From assembly GCA_013399305.1 (NCBI GenBank), contig VXAI01000065.1, positions 3,952,092 through 4,016,091 on the forward strand: DNA of 64,000 bases. The letters run 5' to 3'. Below are positions 51,484-63,862 of the stretch, piece by piece. The notes under the pieces are model-generated. The model made no database searches and was not told where the DNA came from. It saw nothing but the letters and a program-made list of their open reading frames with translations. Within the stretch, counting starts at the first letter, position 1. The number at the start of each line of letters is the position of its first letter. Made by a program: the position numbers and the translations under genes. This DNA comes from Rostratula benghalensis (Eukaryota; Chordata; Aves; Charadriiformes; Rostratulidae).

Positions 51484-51615
51484 TCAGGAGGTTCCAGATG
51501 TTTCCAGATAACTCTGTAGTTTACGGACTGTGGTTTTGTCCAGTGAGCAAAGATCAAAGTCAAAGGTTGTATTTGTGATATGAAAGTGTCCAGTTTCTTC
51601 TATAAGATTTACTAT
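51484..51615 (-). CDS. MLLT3: MLLT3 (AF9) terminal coding exon with stop codon
   Basis: This exon encodes the last 43 residues of AF9 and the stop (TGA at 51484-51486). The peptide runs from [11 protein letters not shown] through [16 protein letters not shown] to YLETSGTS, which I recognise as the end of the AF9 ANC1-homology domain (AHD). The AHD is intrinsically disordered alone and folds on binding AFF1/AFF4, DOT1L, CBX8 or BCOR, linking the acyl-lysine-reading YEATS domain at the N-terminus to transcription elongation or repression in the nucleus. The acceptor is a good one (pyrimidine-rich, ending TTTCCTTTCAG just above 51615) and the exon starts in phase 0, matching the upstream exon. 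Reading continues uninterrupted to the stop. MLLT1 (ENL) is the close paralogue, but the exact sequence fits AF9 better. Confidence 0.97.
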   Translation of the reverse strand: MVNLIEETGHFHITNTTFDFDLCSLDKTTVRKLQSYLETSGTS

Positions 51616-52364
51616 CTGAAAGGAAAGAAAAAATGTAGTTGAGAATTTCAGCAGTTTCACATGCCCACTGAATGCATTATTATGCCACTAAGTACCGTAG
51701 GAAAGGCATAAAACAAGCCCAATTGCCCCAGTGCTTGTAGGTTCAACAGTCACCCTTGTCACTCACTTACTTTCTGACACAAACTACAGTCCAGACTATA
51801 GTACCTCAGGTTTTCTTTATATCACCGTCAACCATAGTGCCAGCTTAACCATAACTATCTGCTGTTCCAGCAAACATTACTACTGAATTATTGAGAATAT
51901 ATTTTTCATATGTTAAAAGAAAATCTGCATATTTTCTAATTCAGTCTTTAAAAAAAATAAACCTCAAGAACAACCCCCCACGCTGTACTAGACCAAACCA
52001 TTAAAACACCCAGGGAGATCTCTGGCAGCAATATTCCTGTGTGCATAGCTGCTAAGCAGGTTACTTTATAAAAATAATTGACATAAGCCTTTCTGCAAGC
52101 AAGGGAAATAAATAAATCTTTATAGAATCTAGTCTGCAACAAACAAAAAATGTATATAAGAGCTCTCACATCAACTGTTAGTCACATACTAGCAGTTATT
52201 TCTTGAGTAAGAGACTTAAATAATTTTTTTTAAACCAAATCAACCATGAAAGACTCCAAACAGTGGTAAAAGATCACTTCTTCTGGTGACTATTTGATCT
52301 ACAATGATGGATTTCATTCAATTTCATTCAAACAGGAAACATAAGAGCTGTAAAGAGTTCCTGA

Positions 52365-52790
52365 GAAGAATAGGTACTAAAATGTCTCTCCTGTGAGGAT
52401 AGGCTGAGAGACCTGGGACTCTTCAGCCTGGAGAAGATCAGGCTCAGGAGGAATCTCATCAATGTGTACAATGGAGTGTAAAGAAGACCGAGCCAGGCTC
52501 ATTCCAGTTGTGCCTGGTGACAAAAAGTAACAGACAACACAGAATGGAGACATGGGTTACCTCTGAACATCAGGAAACACTTTTTTCCTGTGAGGGTGAC
52601 CAAATAGTTGCGCAGGTTGCCCAGGGCAGTTGTGGGGTCTCCATTCATGGAGATACTCAAAAGCCATCTAGACATAGTCCTGGGCAACTGGTACTACATG
52701 TCTCTGCTTGAGCATGGAGAGGATCAGATCAGATGACCCAAAGGTCCCTTCCAACCACAATCATTCTATTCATTCTATGTGTCTGTGAAA
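52365..52790 (+). mobile_element. CR1 LINE 3' end, antisense in the MLLT3 intron
   Basis: About 425 bp of CR1 3' region: GACTCTTCAGCCTGGAGAAG, the TTGCCCAGGGCAGTTGTGG segment, GGTCCCTTCCAACC, then two octamers separated by a few bases (ATTCTATTCATTCTATG) near 52765-52780. It is oriented opposite to MLLT3 transcription and lies more than 700 bp from the nearest exon. Confidence 0.93.
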
Positions 52791-55700
52791 TCAACAGTAC
52801 CTGTCTAACTTGTGCCTTTCTGTAATTTTGACAGTTTTGGTCTCTGAATTGTAGTCTATATTTTTAAAGAGTGGTCATACTCAACACTGAATTGCTGTAA
52901 CAACTCGCTGCAGATACATTAAGTTCTAGGATGTGCACTTACCCACACACCCCATTCAGCATCTTGGAAAGCCAAAGCGTTATTTGTCAGATAGGGCTAA
53001 CAAAGGGCCAACACACAGTGGCTATGCATCTCCTAGGCAGTGTTTCACTCCAAATGACAGACATCCCAAGGGAGAACACTAAAAGGCAACTCATCCTGAA
53101 GTGGGACACTACCAAAGGGTAGCGTGATGGACTGACAGAACATTGCTCTCCTGTTCAGTCCTTCTGCAGCACTCAGGCTAGGATCAATGTCCTGTCTGCA
53201 CCTTTCAATTTGAAACTCATTTTGTTCTACGGCTTCAACATGTGCCTCCATTGAAATGCTGCTGCTAGATATCCCTTGCTTGTTACCCTGAGTTTATTAC
53301 TTTTACAGGCTTTATTTACAGGCTTTATTGCCCTGACTGTAACTCCTTCTCCACAGCCAGAGGAAATACAGAAATATGCACATATGGCTTAGAAAGCATA
53401 CCTTAAAATCACAAATGTAGGAGGTATACACGAACTTGAAAAACTACAATGAATTTAGATTAAATATTTTGTAATTTTCTGCTACCTATTTCATTATATA
53501 AGCAGATGTTTTTACTCCCTTGATCACTGAAGAAAAGACTACATTGATGATAAATGAAATAACTTCATGAGCATTGTCAGGCATGGAATGACACAGCACA
53601 GAGTGGATTAAACAGAATCGAAGGCAGATAAAGTAAAAAGAGAGAAATGCCTCCCATCCCAGTCACCTCCTATTTTCCTAGTTAAAAAAAGTAAAAGTGA
53701 AAACTGTTTAATTTAGTTTGCAGCTGTCCAAAATTCTGAAAGTACTTATGAACAACGCTGCTCTTATTAACACTTCATTTAAATCTGTGCCTATTGGCTT
53801 TTAATTTTTTTCTGTGTGGGGAATATTTAATGTAAAATGGTGAATTTATTTGTCCACTTGTTGGTTCACAGATCCTTTTAACACTCTTCCGTCACTTACT
53901 GTTCTGCAATTAGCACCAGAAGAAAATCAAATACGACAAAATTGATTGCTACCAGAACAAAACTTTGATGTGTGTTATTTGTCATTCTCACTTTTGGCCT
54001 CATCTAAAAGAGAAGCTAAGGAGTCAACCCAGCCTCTTTTTGTAAAGTCAGGGATCTCTCTTCAACTTAGTCTCCAGATATCTATCAGCATGACACATAA
54101 ATGGCTGCACAAATAGTCTACAGAATCGGAGGCCAGAAAGATGTAGCTGTGTGAAATAGTTTTAACACTTCCTTATGTTACAGTAATATAACCCCCAGAG
54201 CAATACGTGATTTTAGAAACAAAGATTACATAAACAGCACTGTATATTTTTAAAAATTGATAAGTGCTTTTATTGATCACATTCTGTGTTGGGCTTTTAA
54301 GCTCTAGGCTAAGGGAAGTATAAACATTTTAAACATAGCCATCACACAACCCTGGAGAAATATAGCCACTATGTCAGGACACCTGGTAAACCAGACTGAA
54401 AGGAACCCCAAAAGTTTTAATGGATGTAAAAAAATGTATCAAGATAAACCCAGACAGCTCAATGAAAAACACCTGTCTGTGTGCCAGTCAACAAGGAATT
54501 AGTGATTTAACATGCATCCTTATGCTACCCAGAAATACTTGAAAAAGAAGAAAAGGTAGAGGTTAGTTGCCAGGAAGCCTGGCAGTTACAATATTAGAAA
54601 CACAGCATCAAAATGTTTTATTTCAAGAGCTCAGGCTGCAAAGAACAAAAATAACACATTTGGTTCCTGCTGTAGTAAGCTTTGGTTTTCTGCTGTAACG
54701 TACATCTCTGTTTACCTAGTGTCCCTCCGGTTCAGTTTCATCATTATCCATCATAGCACAACTATTTATCTGCCTTTAAACAAGCAAATGAGTATGTGTG
54801 CTTAAGGAAGCCAAAGTGCAACCAATGACATAGTCATTTTTCAATATACGGGTGGTTTTAGGCCATTTGATAGTTTCCAGAACTGCAAGCTGCCCCTTAG
54901 CAGAAAATTCTGGGAAGATAGATGCCATCTGAAGTTGAGCACCTTGTGGACAGGAGCAATGTAATTTTCAGCAGTGCCACATACTCTCAATTTTTTCCTC
55001 ATGCCTGTGCTGTCTTTTGCACTGGCTTTAAGGAGATTTCTTGCCAGCTGAATATATGACTTCTGATGCCTCAAAATAAGAGGCAAAGTCTTTGCAGAAA
55101 TATTGTTGCCTTTTGTGAGGTGATGCTAACATCATCTGCACTGAAAATGCAGAGTTATGAACCCAGCTATAGCCAGCCAAATTTGAATATACGGGACATG
55201 CAGCATTAACATCAGACTGCAGATTCAGTTATCCCTACTATCATATTGCAAATCACAGAATTTTAAAAATATTTTTTTTAAAAAAGTCTTATCACTGTAA
55301 ATCCTAAACNCTTTATAATGCAAGAGGTGGGACAGAGATTTCTTGTTAAAATGTAATTTCAGCCACATTTTTGCCTAGCCATGGTGCAATATTCACATAA
55401 AAATTGTCCAGGTGATTCTCATAGGGCTGATTTCTTGGTCAAATGTTCTTTCACACCTGCCTTCTCCCTCTTGGGCAATTTTTATCTAAGTATCATTTTA
55501 CATCAGGATTACTTAACTGCACTTCAGGGATTTGCAGTTCAGTATCACATCTATCCTGCCTCTTCTCTCTTTTTTGTATTTCAGGTTCCTTTAGCAAAGT
55601 GTCTCAAAGAGAAATGCCTCTCTCGGGAAAGAGCCACATTCTCAAACAGATACATTTTCCTCATTTCCAACTCGGTGGCATTCCTGTTTGCTGTCATGGC

Positions 55701-56754
55701 TATGGACTTGGTAACAACTGAGATTGCAAACACCGGTCTTCTCCTTTTCGCATCCCTCAGCGTAAGTTTCAAAAGCCAGCACTTTTGAATGATCAATGCT
55801 TTCATTCTTCTCTTCTCTTCTCTAGTCCCTTCTCTAAATATTCTAAAAGTCTGTGAGCAGTAGACTGAAACGTGCAAGAGATTGTTACCTGCCATGACAT
55901 AAACTGAAGAGACGACAGTCACTACTCAGGAACAGAGAACTCCACCACCATTCCACTTCAACACTGCCATCATCATTAAAACTCTTGCAGCTATTTACAT
56001 ATCTGTGTTGCCTATTTTTGCACCCAATCCCTCTTTTCATACAGCAACCATCACCCCTTTTTGCAGTTTTATGCCTTGCTCTCTTTGGATTTCCTGGTCC
56101 AGGAGTTTCCCATTCATTCTAGAAAACTTTACTCTGTACTCTTTTTATTCTGTGCTTACTGGAAGTACTTTACATTAATTACATAGCTGCAAAGCAGTAA
56201 GATCATTTAAGATGGTATGACACCTTATTTGTAATGCAGAGAAGCACTGATTCTCCACAAGTTATCCATTCAGTATTGTGACCATATTTCTGTAAACTGA
56301 CAAAATCATATGCAAAATATCAAGGGATTACAGCCTTTAAAACCAAACCACATTATTTGTTTTGTAAGAGCATACGCCATTTGCTAGTGTAGACTGGCTA
56401 ACACGCAACTGGTAAGTAACTTGGCGCTTCTATTGAATTCTAGTAGACCTCTGTAGCCAGTATTAGGCAGTTACCAGCTGCCAGTATGGAACTGCAGCAC
56501 AGTCCCAGCCTGCACCACCCAGCCATAAATCCAGCTTTGACTGAGGCTGTATTGACAGCCTGCACATACACCAAACAAAAGAAACAACCTTCAAGAACAG
56601 ACCCCCAGGAAGCAAGGTAATTCCAATTCTACGTCAACCCAACTTAGCTAAAAAAGCTAAGTATCTATTCCTCACCAAATACACTTAAACACTACTGGAT
56701 GAAAAAGAGGATTATGGATTAAATTTGAACCCTCTTATTTACTTAGAAAATATT

Positions 56755-56990
56755 TCTTATGATGAAAGGAGGATTCTGATTGGAAGGAATTTTGCTAGTC
56801 CCAGCTCCTGCTCAGAGAAGGCTCAACTGCAGGGTCAGACCAGACTGTTCTGGGCTTATCTAGTCAAAAATTTAAAAGCTCCAAGGATGAAGACAGCACA
56901 GTCTCTCCAGCACTCTGTTCCATTGCTAGACCATCCTCATGGGAAAAAAAAATAAATGTTTTCATATTTCCCCTGCAGAAAAGGTTTTCA
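56755..56990 (-). mobile_element. Decayed CR1 LINE 3' end, sense in the MLLT3 intron
   Basis: On the plus strand the order GATTGGAAGGAATTTTGCTA, CAGCTCCTGCTCAGAGAAGG, GTCAGACCAGACTGTTCTGG and CTCCAAGGATGAAGACAGCA follows the reversed 3' UTR of an old CR1 subfamily (normally ...GGAAGGGACCTTTGGAGATC...CTCCAAGGATGGAGACTCCA). Many substitutions and small indels are present and the terminal octamers are gone, so the copy is old. Confidence 0.75.
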
Positions 56991-58442
56991 AAAGGTTGTG
57001 TTGGTTGATTGTTTTCTTTTTAAATTTCACATGAAGCAACCTAACCCTATGCTCTGCAGCCTGTCAATGCAGCCACAGTGAAAACTGGATTGATGGGTAG
57101 ACTTTGCAGACTTGGACAGTGCTGAAGTTCTGTCCTGATAGCTGGTAACCGTGTAATACTAGCCACAGAGGTCAACCAGAAGTGAAACTATTCAAAAGCT
57201 TTACCTTGTACAACTGGGAAATTAAGTGCTCAGGAGGCAAAGTCAGGGCACAAATTTACAGTATAGTAGCTTTTTCAGATTCACTTCTTATGTGAACTAT
57301 CTAAAAATTAATGAACGACAAAGTGGAAATTGTGTTGCAATTCCTACCTTTTAGCTTCCTGCACAGTGATTTCCAAGTGCAGACAAAAATTTGCATCTGC
57401 CATGACTCTGAAAGTGTGCTTTGGTTCCCTTTGTAGAAAAAAGGGAACTTGGGAAACAATAGTACATTAAATATGAAGTCTAATTAATATGCATCATTGT
57501 GTATAAAAACTTATGAAATCTAACAAAGCTATCAGAATCCTCTTTAACTAAGAATATCCTTAACCAAGGTGTTCCTATTGACTGACCTCTCAGTTGTTTT
57601 CTCTTCTTTATTCACAGTATTGAGCCTGAACTAATAACCAGATTAATGCTAGGGCTTACAAAATATTTTTAATTCACTTATCCAAAAGTTGAGAAATTTG
57701 GTGAGTGATTGCAATCATTTAGCAGTGTTAAAAATTTCCCTCTTCACAACATGTCCACAACTGGCACATAATTGCACTAAACAATAAAACCATCTGTGCT
57801 ACAATTATATCTGCTTTATTAACAGCACTCCACAAATTGCAATCCAATAGCACCTGACAATAAACACCCAAAGAATACTATTCTTTGTTCTTACTATTGC
57901 ATAACCTTTCAATATACTTGGAGCATTCTTGGTTTGTGCATTTCCATATTTTACTCCTAACATGACTTCAAAAGACTCAGTTAATAGATTGTGGTTTTCC
58001 CCAAATTGAGCTTTGCTTTTAATTCCATGTTTTCCATTTGCCATTGAAAACACCTTTACGTTGTTTCTTAAAAAATGCTGGTCATTTTCACGAAAAAGCA
58101 ACAAGAATATTTATCAAGTCATGCTGCAGAGCTGTATCAGTTTTCCCATCCTGTTTTCATAATTATGATATGATATGTGTTCAGAAACATAACAATGCAT
58201 TGGTGAGAAATTTAGCTCAGACTGGGATTTTTAAAAATTTTTTATGTAGTGTGACAACACAATTTAAATTATGTGTAAAAATTCCCTAAGCTGCACTGAA
58301 AGTGGTAATGGGCTGTAAATGAATTATACAGGCTTGAAGGCTATTAGACCTAATTACAGAGGTTTAGATTAAGGGAAAAAAATATAAGCGATTTCACAAT
58401 TTCAATGAGCACACTGTGATATTGCATGAGAGTGCTCCTCAC

Positions 58443-58514
58443 CTGCTGCAGTACATGTCTCTCTCTCAATGTCATTAATCTTCTGTGGAGCTCTACTAGT
58501 TCATCGAGATATGC
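58443..58514 (-). CDS. MLLT3: MLLT3 (AF9) coding exon, start of the ANC1-homology domain
   Basis: A 72-base exon encoding 24 residues from AYLDELVELHRRL to MTLRERHVLQQ. This is the first, helical part of the AF9 ANC1-homology domain, which forms hydrophobic contacts with AFF-family, DOT1L and other partners. It starts after a TAG acceptor at 58515-58517 and ends at CAG with the donor GTGAGG; both borders are phase 0. On the gene's strand, a run of ten Gs occupies about 14-23 bases upstream of the exon, where a pyrimidine tract would be expected, leaving only the short TTTGTTTCTAG. The sequence is intact, and the downstream exon continues the domain directly. Confidence 0.97.
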
Positions 58515-59545
58515 CTAGAAACAAATTCCCCCCCCCCATAAACAGCTTGTTAATTAAATCATAGCTATGTATTTCAAAAACTTCAGATGTCTTCCAAAAC
58601 AGTGCAAATGGAAATTTTATTTTAAATCTCCTTTGAGCCAAATTTTCTGATTTAGTAGTTTGGCTTTCTCTACAACCCAAATATAAGTTTTTATGGGTTT
58701 TCTTTGATACTTCATGCTGATGAAAATCTTATTACATAGTCCTTTATTGTAGAAGATAACCTCTATATCTCAACTGTGGCAAAAAGTGCCAAACAGAGTG
58801 AGGATGCCAAAACAGCATCTTTAAAAACTCTTCCCACCTTTTCATGTAAGATCCAAAGGCTCACAATCAAATCCCTCTTTTTCTCTAAAGCTACATAATT
58901 AATTTTCTGTGTCAAAGAGATAAGGTCAGAAAGATCAAGCAAGATTAATCCAATGGTAAACTCCACTGTCCTCTTCCTGGGATGTCAAATCTGTCCCACC
59001 TCTCCACCCAATTATCAACTTTCCCTTTCAGCCTGAGCCATCAGAAACCCTTTTTTGCTTTTAAGCAGAGCAATTTACAGCACCCAGCTTAAGAACCCTT
59101 GGGCAGCTGATAGGATTTTAAGCAAACGTTTCTTTCTTAGTGTTAAATGGTCACTGTTGCTTCCTATCGTTCTAGTTCACATGCTAAATCACACTGCCAC
59201 TTCCTAACATACAGTCCTCAGAAAGGGTTCTGGAAAATATATAAATTCTTTACATTGATTGGTTTATTGGCTAGGAATACAGCCATGAATTCGCCTCATC
59301 AAACACTATCACTTCACCTGTGAAGTGTAATAGAAACTCATGATGGAGAGTAGATAAAATAAACAATAGGTGGCAGATTCCCAACTGGTGATATCTGGCA
59401 AATCACCATATGTACTGAAGAGAAGGAAAACACTTGCAAAATAGGAGAGAAGAAAGGAAAAAAAAGAGAAAGATCTGCACCTTAAGGAACCCAAAGCAAA
59501 GATGGACATTCTGGACTTGTTTACTATTACTTCATTATCATTTAC
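58515..59545 (-). other. MLLT3: MLLT3 intron (1.03 kb)
   Basis: Phase 0 intron with donor GTAAAT and acceptor TAG. The frame of the upstream exon stays open for 78 more codons into this intron, to a stop at about 59309. A ten-base C-run on the plus strand lies beside the acceptor. No transposon or internal gene is seen. Confidence 0.93.
58528..58537. repeat. Poly(C) run (poly(G) on the MLLT3 strand) next to a 3' splice site
   Basis: Ten consecutive C bases on the plus strand. On the transcribed sense strand it is a G-run ending about 13 bases before the exon at 58514. G-runs near splice sites can bind hnRNP H/F. The exact count is subject to homopolymer error. Confidence 0.9.
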
Positions 59546-59617
59546 CTTATCACAATCCCCATTCTTTATTTGTTTATCAGATTTGTTTTGCCTTATTGGG
59601 CTTTTCACTTCTAAAAT
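59546..59617 (-). CDS. MLLT3: MLLT3 (AF9) coding exon, basic linker before the AHD
   Basis: A 72-base exon encoding 24 residues, ILEVKSPIRQNK followed by SDKQIKNGDCDK. This is the lysine-rich linker just N-terminal to the ANC1-homology domain of AF9. The acceptor has a good pyrimidine tract (TTTTCTGTCTTTTCCAG) and the donor is AAG|GTAAAT. Both ends are phase 0, so the exon is symmetric and could be skipped without changing frame. It is flanked by the Ser-rich exon at 62725-62824 and the AHD exon at 58443-58514. Confidence 0.96.
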
Positions 59618-62600
59618 CTGGAAAAGACAGAAAATTCTGTAAAAATTAAATGCATCATTGGATACAATTACATATGAAAAATTCTGCTATCAATTAATAA
59701 CAGACAGAATATAACATCTGGAGAAAATGTGATCCAAACTCAAAGCTGAGCTTTTAATTCATTAGTCCATATTAATCCATACAACCTACTCATATTCTTC
59801 AGAAAATAACCAGTTTACAGCAGAAATTGCTGAGTTGCTGGAATGAGGTGATAGTGGTATTATTAATCCTTAGAAGACTTTACTTCATGTCATTTAAAGC
59901 CTCCTCAACACTTTTTTGTATCTTTTGCATGCTGAGGTAAAAGGTCTGACTTTGCAGATAAAACTGATGCTGAAGTACTCTCCAGTGCCGTAGAATTGTA
60001 CCATGATCAATACATTTTTTCCTGTTCTTTCCTCCCTGCCCCTGCTGTCTCTTTTCTTCTAGATAATTTGAAATATAGTCTTTGAAATTACTGCCCCAGT
60101 TTTAACTACCAAAAAAAAAAATAAAAAATAAAAAATTGATGTCTAGATTTGATATCTTCCACTTAAATGGTACCATTCCCTCAGTGCCATACAAAGCCAT
60201 TTACTACTACATATACAAACCAAGAATGCTTCATCCATTACTGAACCCCACAGCCAAGAAGAGCAGAATGTCAACAAGTAGCAGAACACCATGATTAATA
60301 TGAAAATTTTAGGACTACATTGAGGAATATTTGGGGGAAACTGAACTGTTGTTTGTTCTTCAAATGTTTTCACACACAACACACGGCTTTTTTGAAGCTA
60401 AAAGTCGAATCTAAAAAAATAAATCACCATGTCATTCCCAACCTGGAATATGATCAGTTCTTCTGAAAAACATCAAAGGAAAATAAGTGATCACAGATCA
60501 TGGGAGATTTTGTTTCACATTTCATTGTAAGAGAGACTGAAATCACTAGCATGATTAAAAACCGAAACCGCACCGGACAGTCACAACACAGTACAAAGCT
60601 CAGCAAACAAACCAAGAAAGTAAGGCCTATAAAAGCAAGTCTTCTAGACTAGCAAGATGCCACACTGACAGATTGCTGTAAATTCCTTCTCACTTCTACT
60701 TCCCTTGGTCTAAAAGGGACTAAAATTGCATATATATTCCTCAGGGTGAAAAGCATTATAAAAATGCAGCAGGCAGACAGCTATTTCTCTTTACATAGAA
60801 AATGACTGGATATCTGAGTTAACCTTACCTAAGAATTTATTTAGCCAAGAGTAATGCATAGCCAGAAAGCAAAACATACTTTTCTGAAATAAAATCCCAG
60901 TTCTTTGATTCAACACCCCCTGGGGTTACTACTGTGTAGGCCAGTGGAAGAAAAACCCCTGTTTTGAAAAAAGTGGACCTCTAGACATGAATCCAATATC
61001 TTTTAGATGCTTTACTTTTTTTTAAAGGAAGAAAATTCTTGGTTTCAAATAGAACATTAGAAGGAGAACACAGTATATTTGAAAAAGTTGCTTCCTTACA
61101 ATGTTGTGTATTTCCTTTCTCTTGATGTGTAGTTGAAATCTAGCATCTTAAGCACTCTTGTTTAGATGAGACACAGCACTAATCACATCTGAGAAGCATA
61201 TGAGAAATGAACTGTCTTAGCTCTTTAGTTCTATGAATGGACTTAGTCAACACAAGCCTGATTTCATCAGTGTAAAGCATCCTTCCATCAAGCAGCACTG
61301 TGCTTCCAAGCAGAGATTTTAAACACAGTCTATGCAATTTTAATTCTCATAAGGCTTCCTTAAATTTTTCTGATTTTCAGTTCAATTATAAAAATGGAAG
61401 AGGTATGTGACATTCAGTTTTAGCTGGCAAACTACTATTGTCTGTAGTGTCTACAATTATATTGCATCTGTAGAAGTTAAGTCTTCATTGAACAACAAGC
61501 CATGGATCAGTGGTTTTATTTTTATTGTGTTTATGTCTCCAGGAAATGCAATATCCTTCATCTTTATAGTTTGCTTTTTTTTTTTTCCCTTTGTTTTTGG
61601 CAAAAGACTCTCTCTTAAATGCCTGTAACTTTTGTACAGATCAACTTTTAAAAGACTGCAGAGTTTCTGATGGATAACAAGAATGTTTTCTGGACATGAA
61701 ATCTTCTTCCTCTCTCTGTGAAAAAAACTAATCCCTGGGCTTTTTTTTTTTCTCCACAGTGTTTCTGAACTTAACTGACATGAATAATGTTTATTCTTTC
61801 ACTATCAGTAAGTTTGCGTTGGATATCTTACTAGAAAAACAGTGGCAAGTAAATAATTTCTCGCAGATAACTGAAACAGTTAACTGAAGAGATATAGGAA
61901 AGACTCCTCAATAAAACTCACCATCTAAACTACAAATTTTCTTTAATACTGGCAGGCACTATTCTTACAATACTGTAAGCAGCTATTTATTGCTAGTCAG
62001 TGAATTTCCTGCCTGTTTTGTGTACAAATCAGCTGGCACTGACACTGGGAGTGAATTACGGGTCCCAAAAACAGGTGGCAAGTTAAAATTATTTTTAAAG
62101 AATAACAGTTTTTATGTTTAATTTTTATATTTAGAGAAGCTTATTTTATTGGTGACTGGGGTGAGGTAACTCCCAAACTCTTAATTCTTATTTGTCCTTG
62201 TGGTATTTTGTAGCTTTGGGTTATTTAATTTCTTTTCTCTGGAAACCAGAACTACTCTACTTTCCCGTCTCAAAAATGTCAATAATGTTAACTCTTATGG
62301 ACAAGGAGTAAGTATGCTCACAATGAAGTAAAAACTCTACCTCCTAGGTAAACAGTACTTTTTCTGCTAGATATGCTGGTGGAGAAGAGAGGAAGAGATG
62401 AATGAAGAAATTCCCATGAATGAGCCTACCAATGCAAACTTTGTCTACTGCTAATAAAATTGAGACCTGTATCAGTTGTATGACTGATGCTGTAAAGCCA
62501 GTTTGCGTTGTTTACCTTATGAAACCAATTCATACAGAAAGGACACATTTAGTAAAATAATGATGAAAACATTGCATCAGCCCTACGGTATTGGCTAAAC

Positions 62601-62724
62601 CTGTGTCTCCTGAAAAAAAAACAACTCTCATGAGTTTACAGGTTACAGACTAAGTAACTGCACTGAAGTAACCATAATGTTATTATCATCTCCCCAGGAC
62701 TGCATTTACATATTCTGACTTTAC
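59618..62724 (-). other. MLLT3: MLLT3 intron (3.1 kb)
   Basis: Phase 0 intron with donor GTAAAG and acceptor CAG. The content is AT-rich unique sequence with T-runs at about 61577-61587 and 61741-61751. I recognise no transposon, RNA gene or additional exon in it. Confidence 0.92.
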
Positions 62725-62824
62725 CTGGTTGTTGTTGGTTTTCAATAAAGGTGGTGTTGGTTCATGACGTAGTGGTGAGGAAGCTGAACTGCTGTCACTG
62801 TCACTGCCATCACTCAGGCTAACC
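62725..62824 (-). CDS. MLLT3: MLLT3 (AF9) coding exon, Ser/Asp-rich segment
   Basis: A 100-base exon. Its first G completes an Arg codon begun in the previous exon (AG|G), and the remaining 33 codons read VSLSDGSDSDSSSASS followed by PLRHEPTPPLLKTNNNQ. This is the Ser/Asp-rich segment and Pro-rich linker of AF9. The SDGSDSDSSS cluster has acidic/serine context typical of CK2-type phosphorylation (known rule, not shown here). Borders are a CACAG acceptor and a CAG|GTAAAG donor. The phase change from 2 to 0 fits both neighbours exactly, which supports the exon model. Confidence 0.97.
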
Positions 62825-63862
62825 CTGTGGTAAAAGTCAAGAGATTACATCTCCAGATAAAGGGCTGTTAACAGTAGCAAACGGTGCTTGTGCTTTGTGG
62901 TAGGATACTAAGAATGACCCCTGCTAAGTAAGCAATCATTAATCAAGGCCACAAGGAAGACAGGTATTCAAGCAGAGCCATGCTATGGAAAAATCTCTGT
63001 GTAGCATGGACAAGGTTGTCTGTCTCTGCTGCACTTGCCTGACATGGCATGTCTGGTTAACAGCATCTAAAGTAACAGAAACAGTGAAATATTTAGAACA
63101 TTAAACTGCTGCTCCCAAAGTTCCTGAGGCAAGTTTGTATTTTGGCTCACAGCCACGTGGAAGGAGGAAAATGTTTTTCAGAGATTCTTCTCTGGTCTTC
63201 TAAAAGCTTTCTCAACAGGTACACAGGTTCTAGTGAGAGTGTTTCAGGTTTTTCACCACCTTCAACAACATTCAGATGGAGTTTTGGGCTGCCCACAGAA
63301 GAGATGATTTTTGGAACACCATCTTGGGCTGCATCTAGGATGCAGAGGCATTTTTTAGGAAGTAATTTCTGTGACAGATGCTTGCTTTACCTTCTGTCTG
63401 CCCTTTTACACATTACCTACTGCACATCGTGCAGAAATTGCTTCAAATTAAAATTTCATTGACTCTGATCCAATTTAACAACCTAATCTAAAACTGGTAA
63501 GCTGTGAGATCTTGAAAATGAGACACCAAATAGCTCATCTGGCAACTGAAGGACTTAATTTTATCTCATTTATGCCAGAGAGTAATTATGACTATTCCCC
63601 TGAAGTCACAGTGGCATGAAATCAAGGAGAATGAAATAAATGAGAATAATCATAACCATATGGATTAGCACAGAAATAGTTTGTATTGCGAATGGCTAAT
63701 TCTGCTAATTTTCAGAAGAGGCACTTTTACATGTGTATGCTTTAAAAAGAGAGCCTGAATTCTCTGCCCCTTTGTTACTCAGTGCTCTTTGAGAACTTCA
63801 CCCCATTACTAATATGCTCAACATCTTGGCCACCAAGCTACTTCCAATCACAAGACATGCAC
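62825..63862 (-). other. MLLT3: MLLT3 intron (1.04 kb)
   Basis: Phase 2 intron between the two most upstream visible exons, with donor GTGCAT and acceptor CAG. A 106-codon plus-strand frame at 63142-63462 lies opposite to the gene and has no recognisable content. I see no repeats. Confidence 0.92.

Larger units (their letters stand above)
51616..58442 (-). other. MLLT3: MLLT3 last intron
   Basis: Intron of 6.8 kb (phase 0) with donor GTGAGG at its upper end and a CAG acceptor at its lower end. It contains a CR1 3' end on the opposite strand (52365-52790), a decayed CR1 on the gene's strand (56755-56990) and one undetermined base at 55310. Open frames inside, up to 135 codons at 55381-55788 on the plus strand, have no recognisable content. 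Otherwise I see only unique AT-rich sequence. Confidence 0.93.

Noticed and set aside
51057..51563. 168-codon open frame on the minus strand overlapping the MLLT3 terminal exon and UTR
   Set aside because: It runs in a different frame from the recognised AF9 coding sequence over the same bases and has no recognisable domain. It is a shadow of the real exon plus UTR.
55381..55788. 135-codon plus-strand open frame
   Set aside because: It lies antisense within an MLLT3 intron, overlaps a 113-codon frame on the other strand, and shows no known domain or exon borders.
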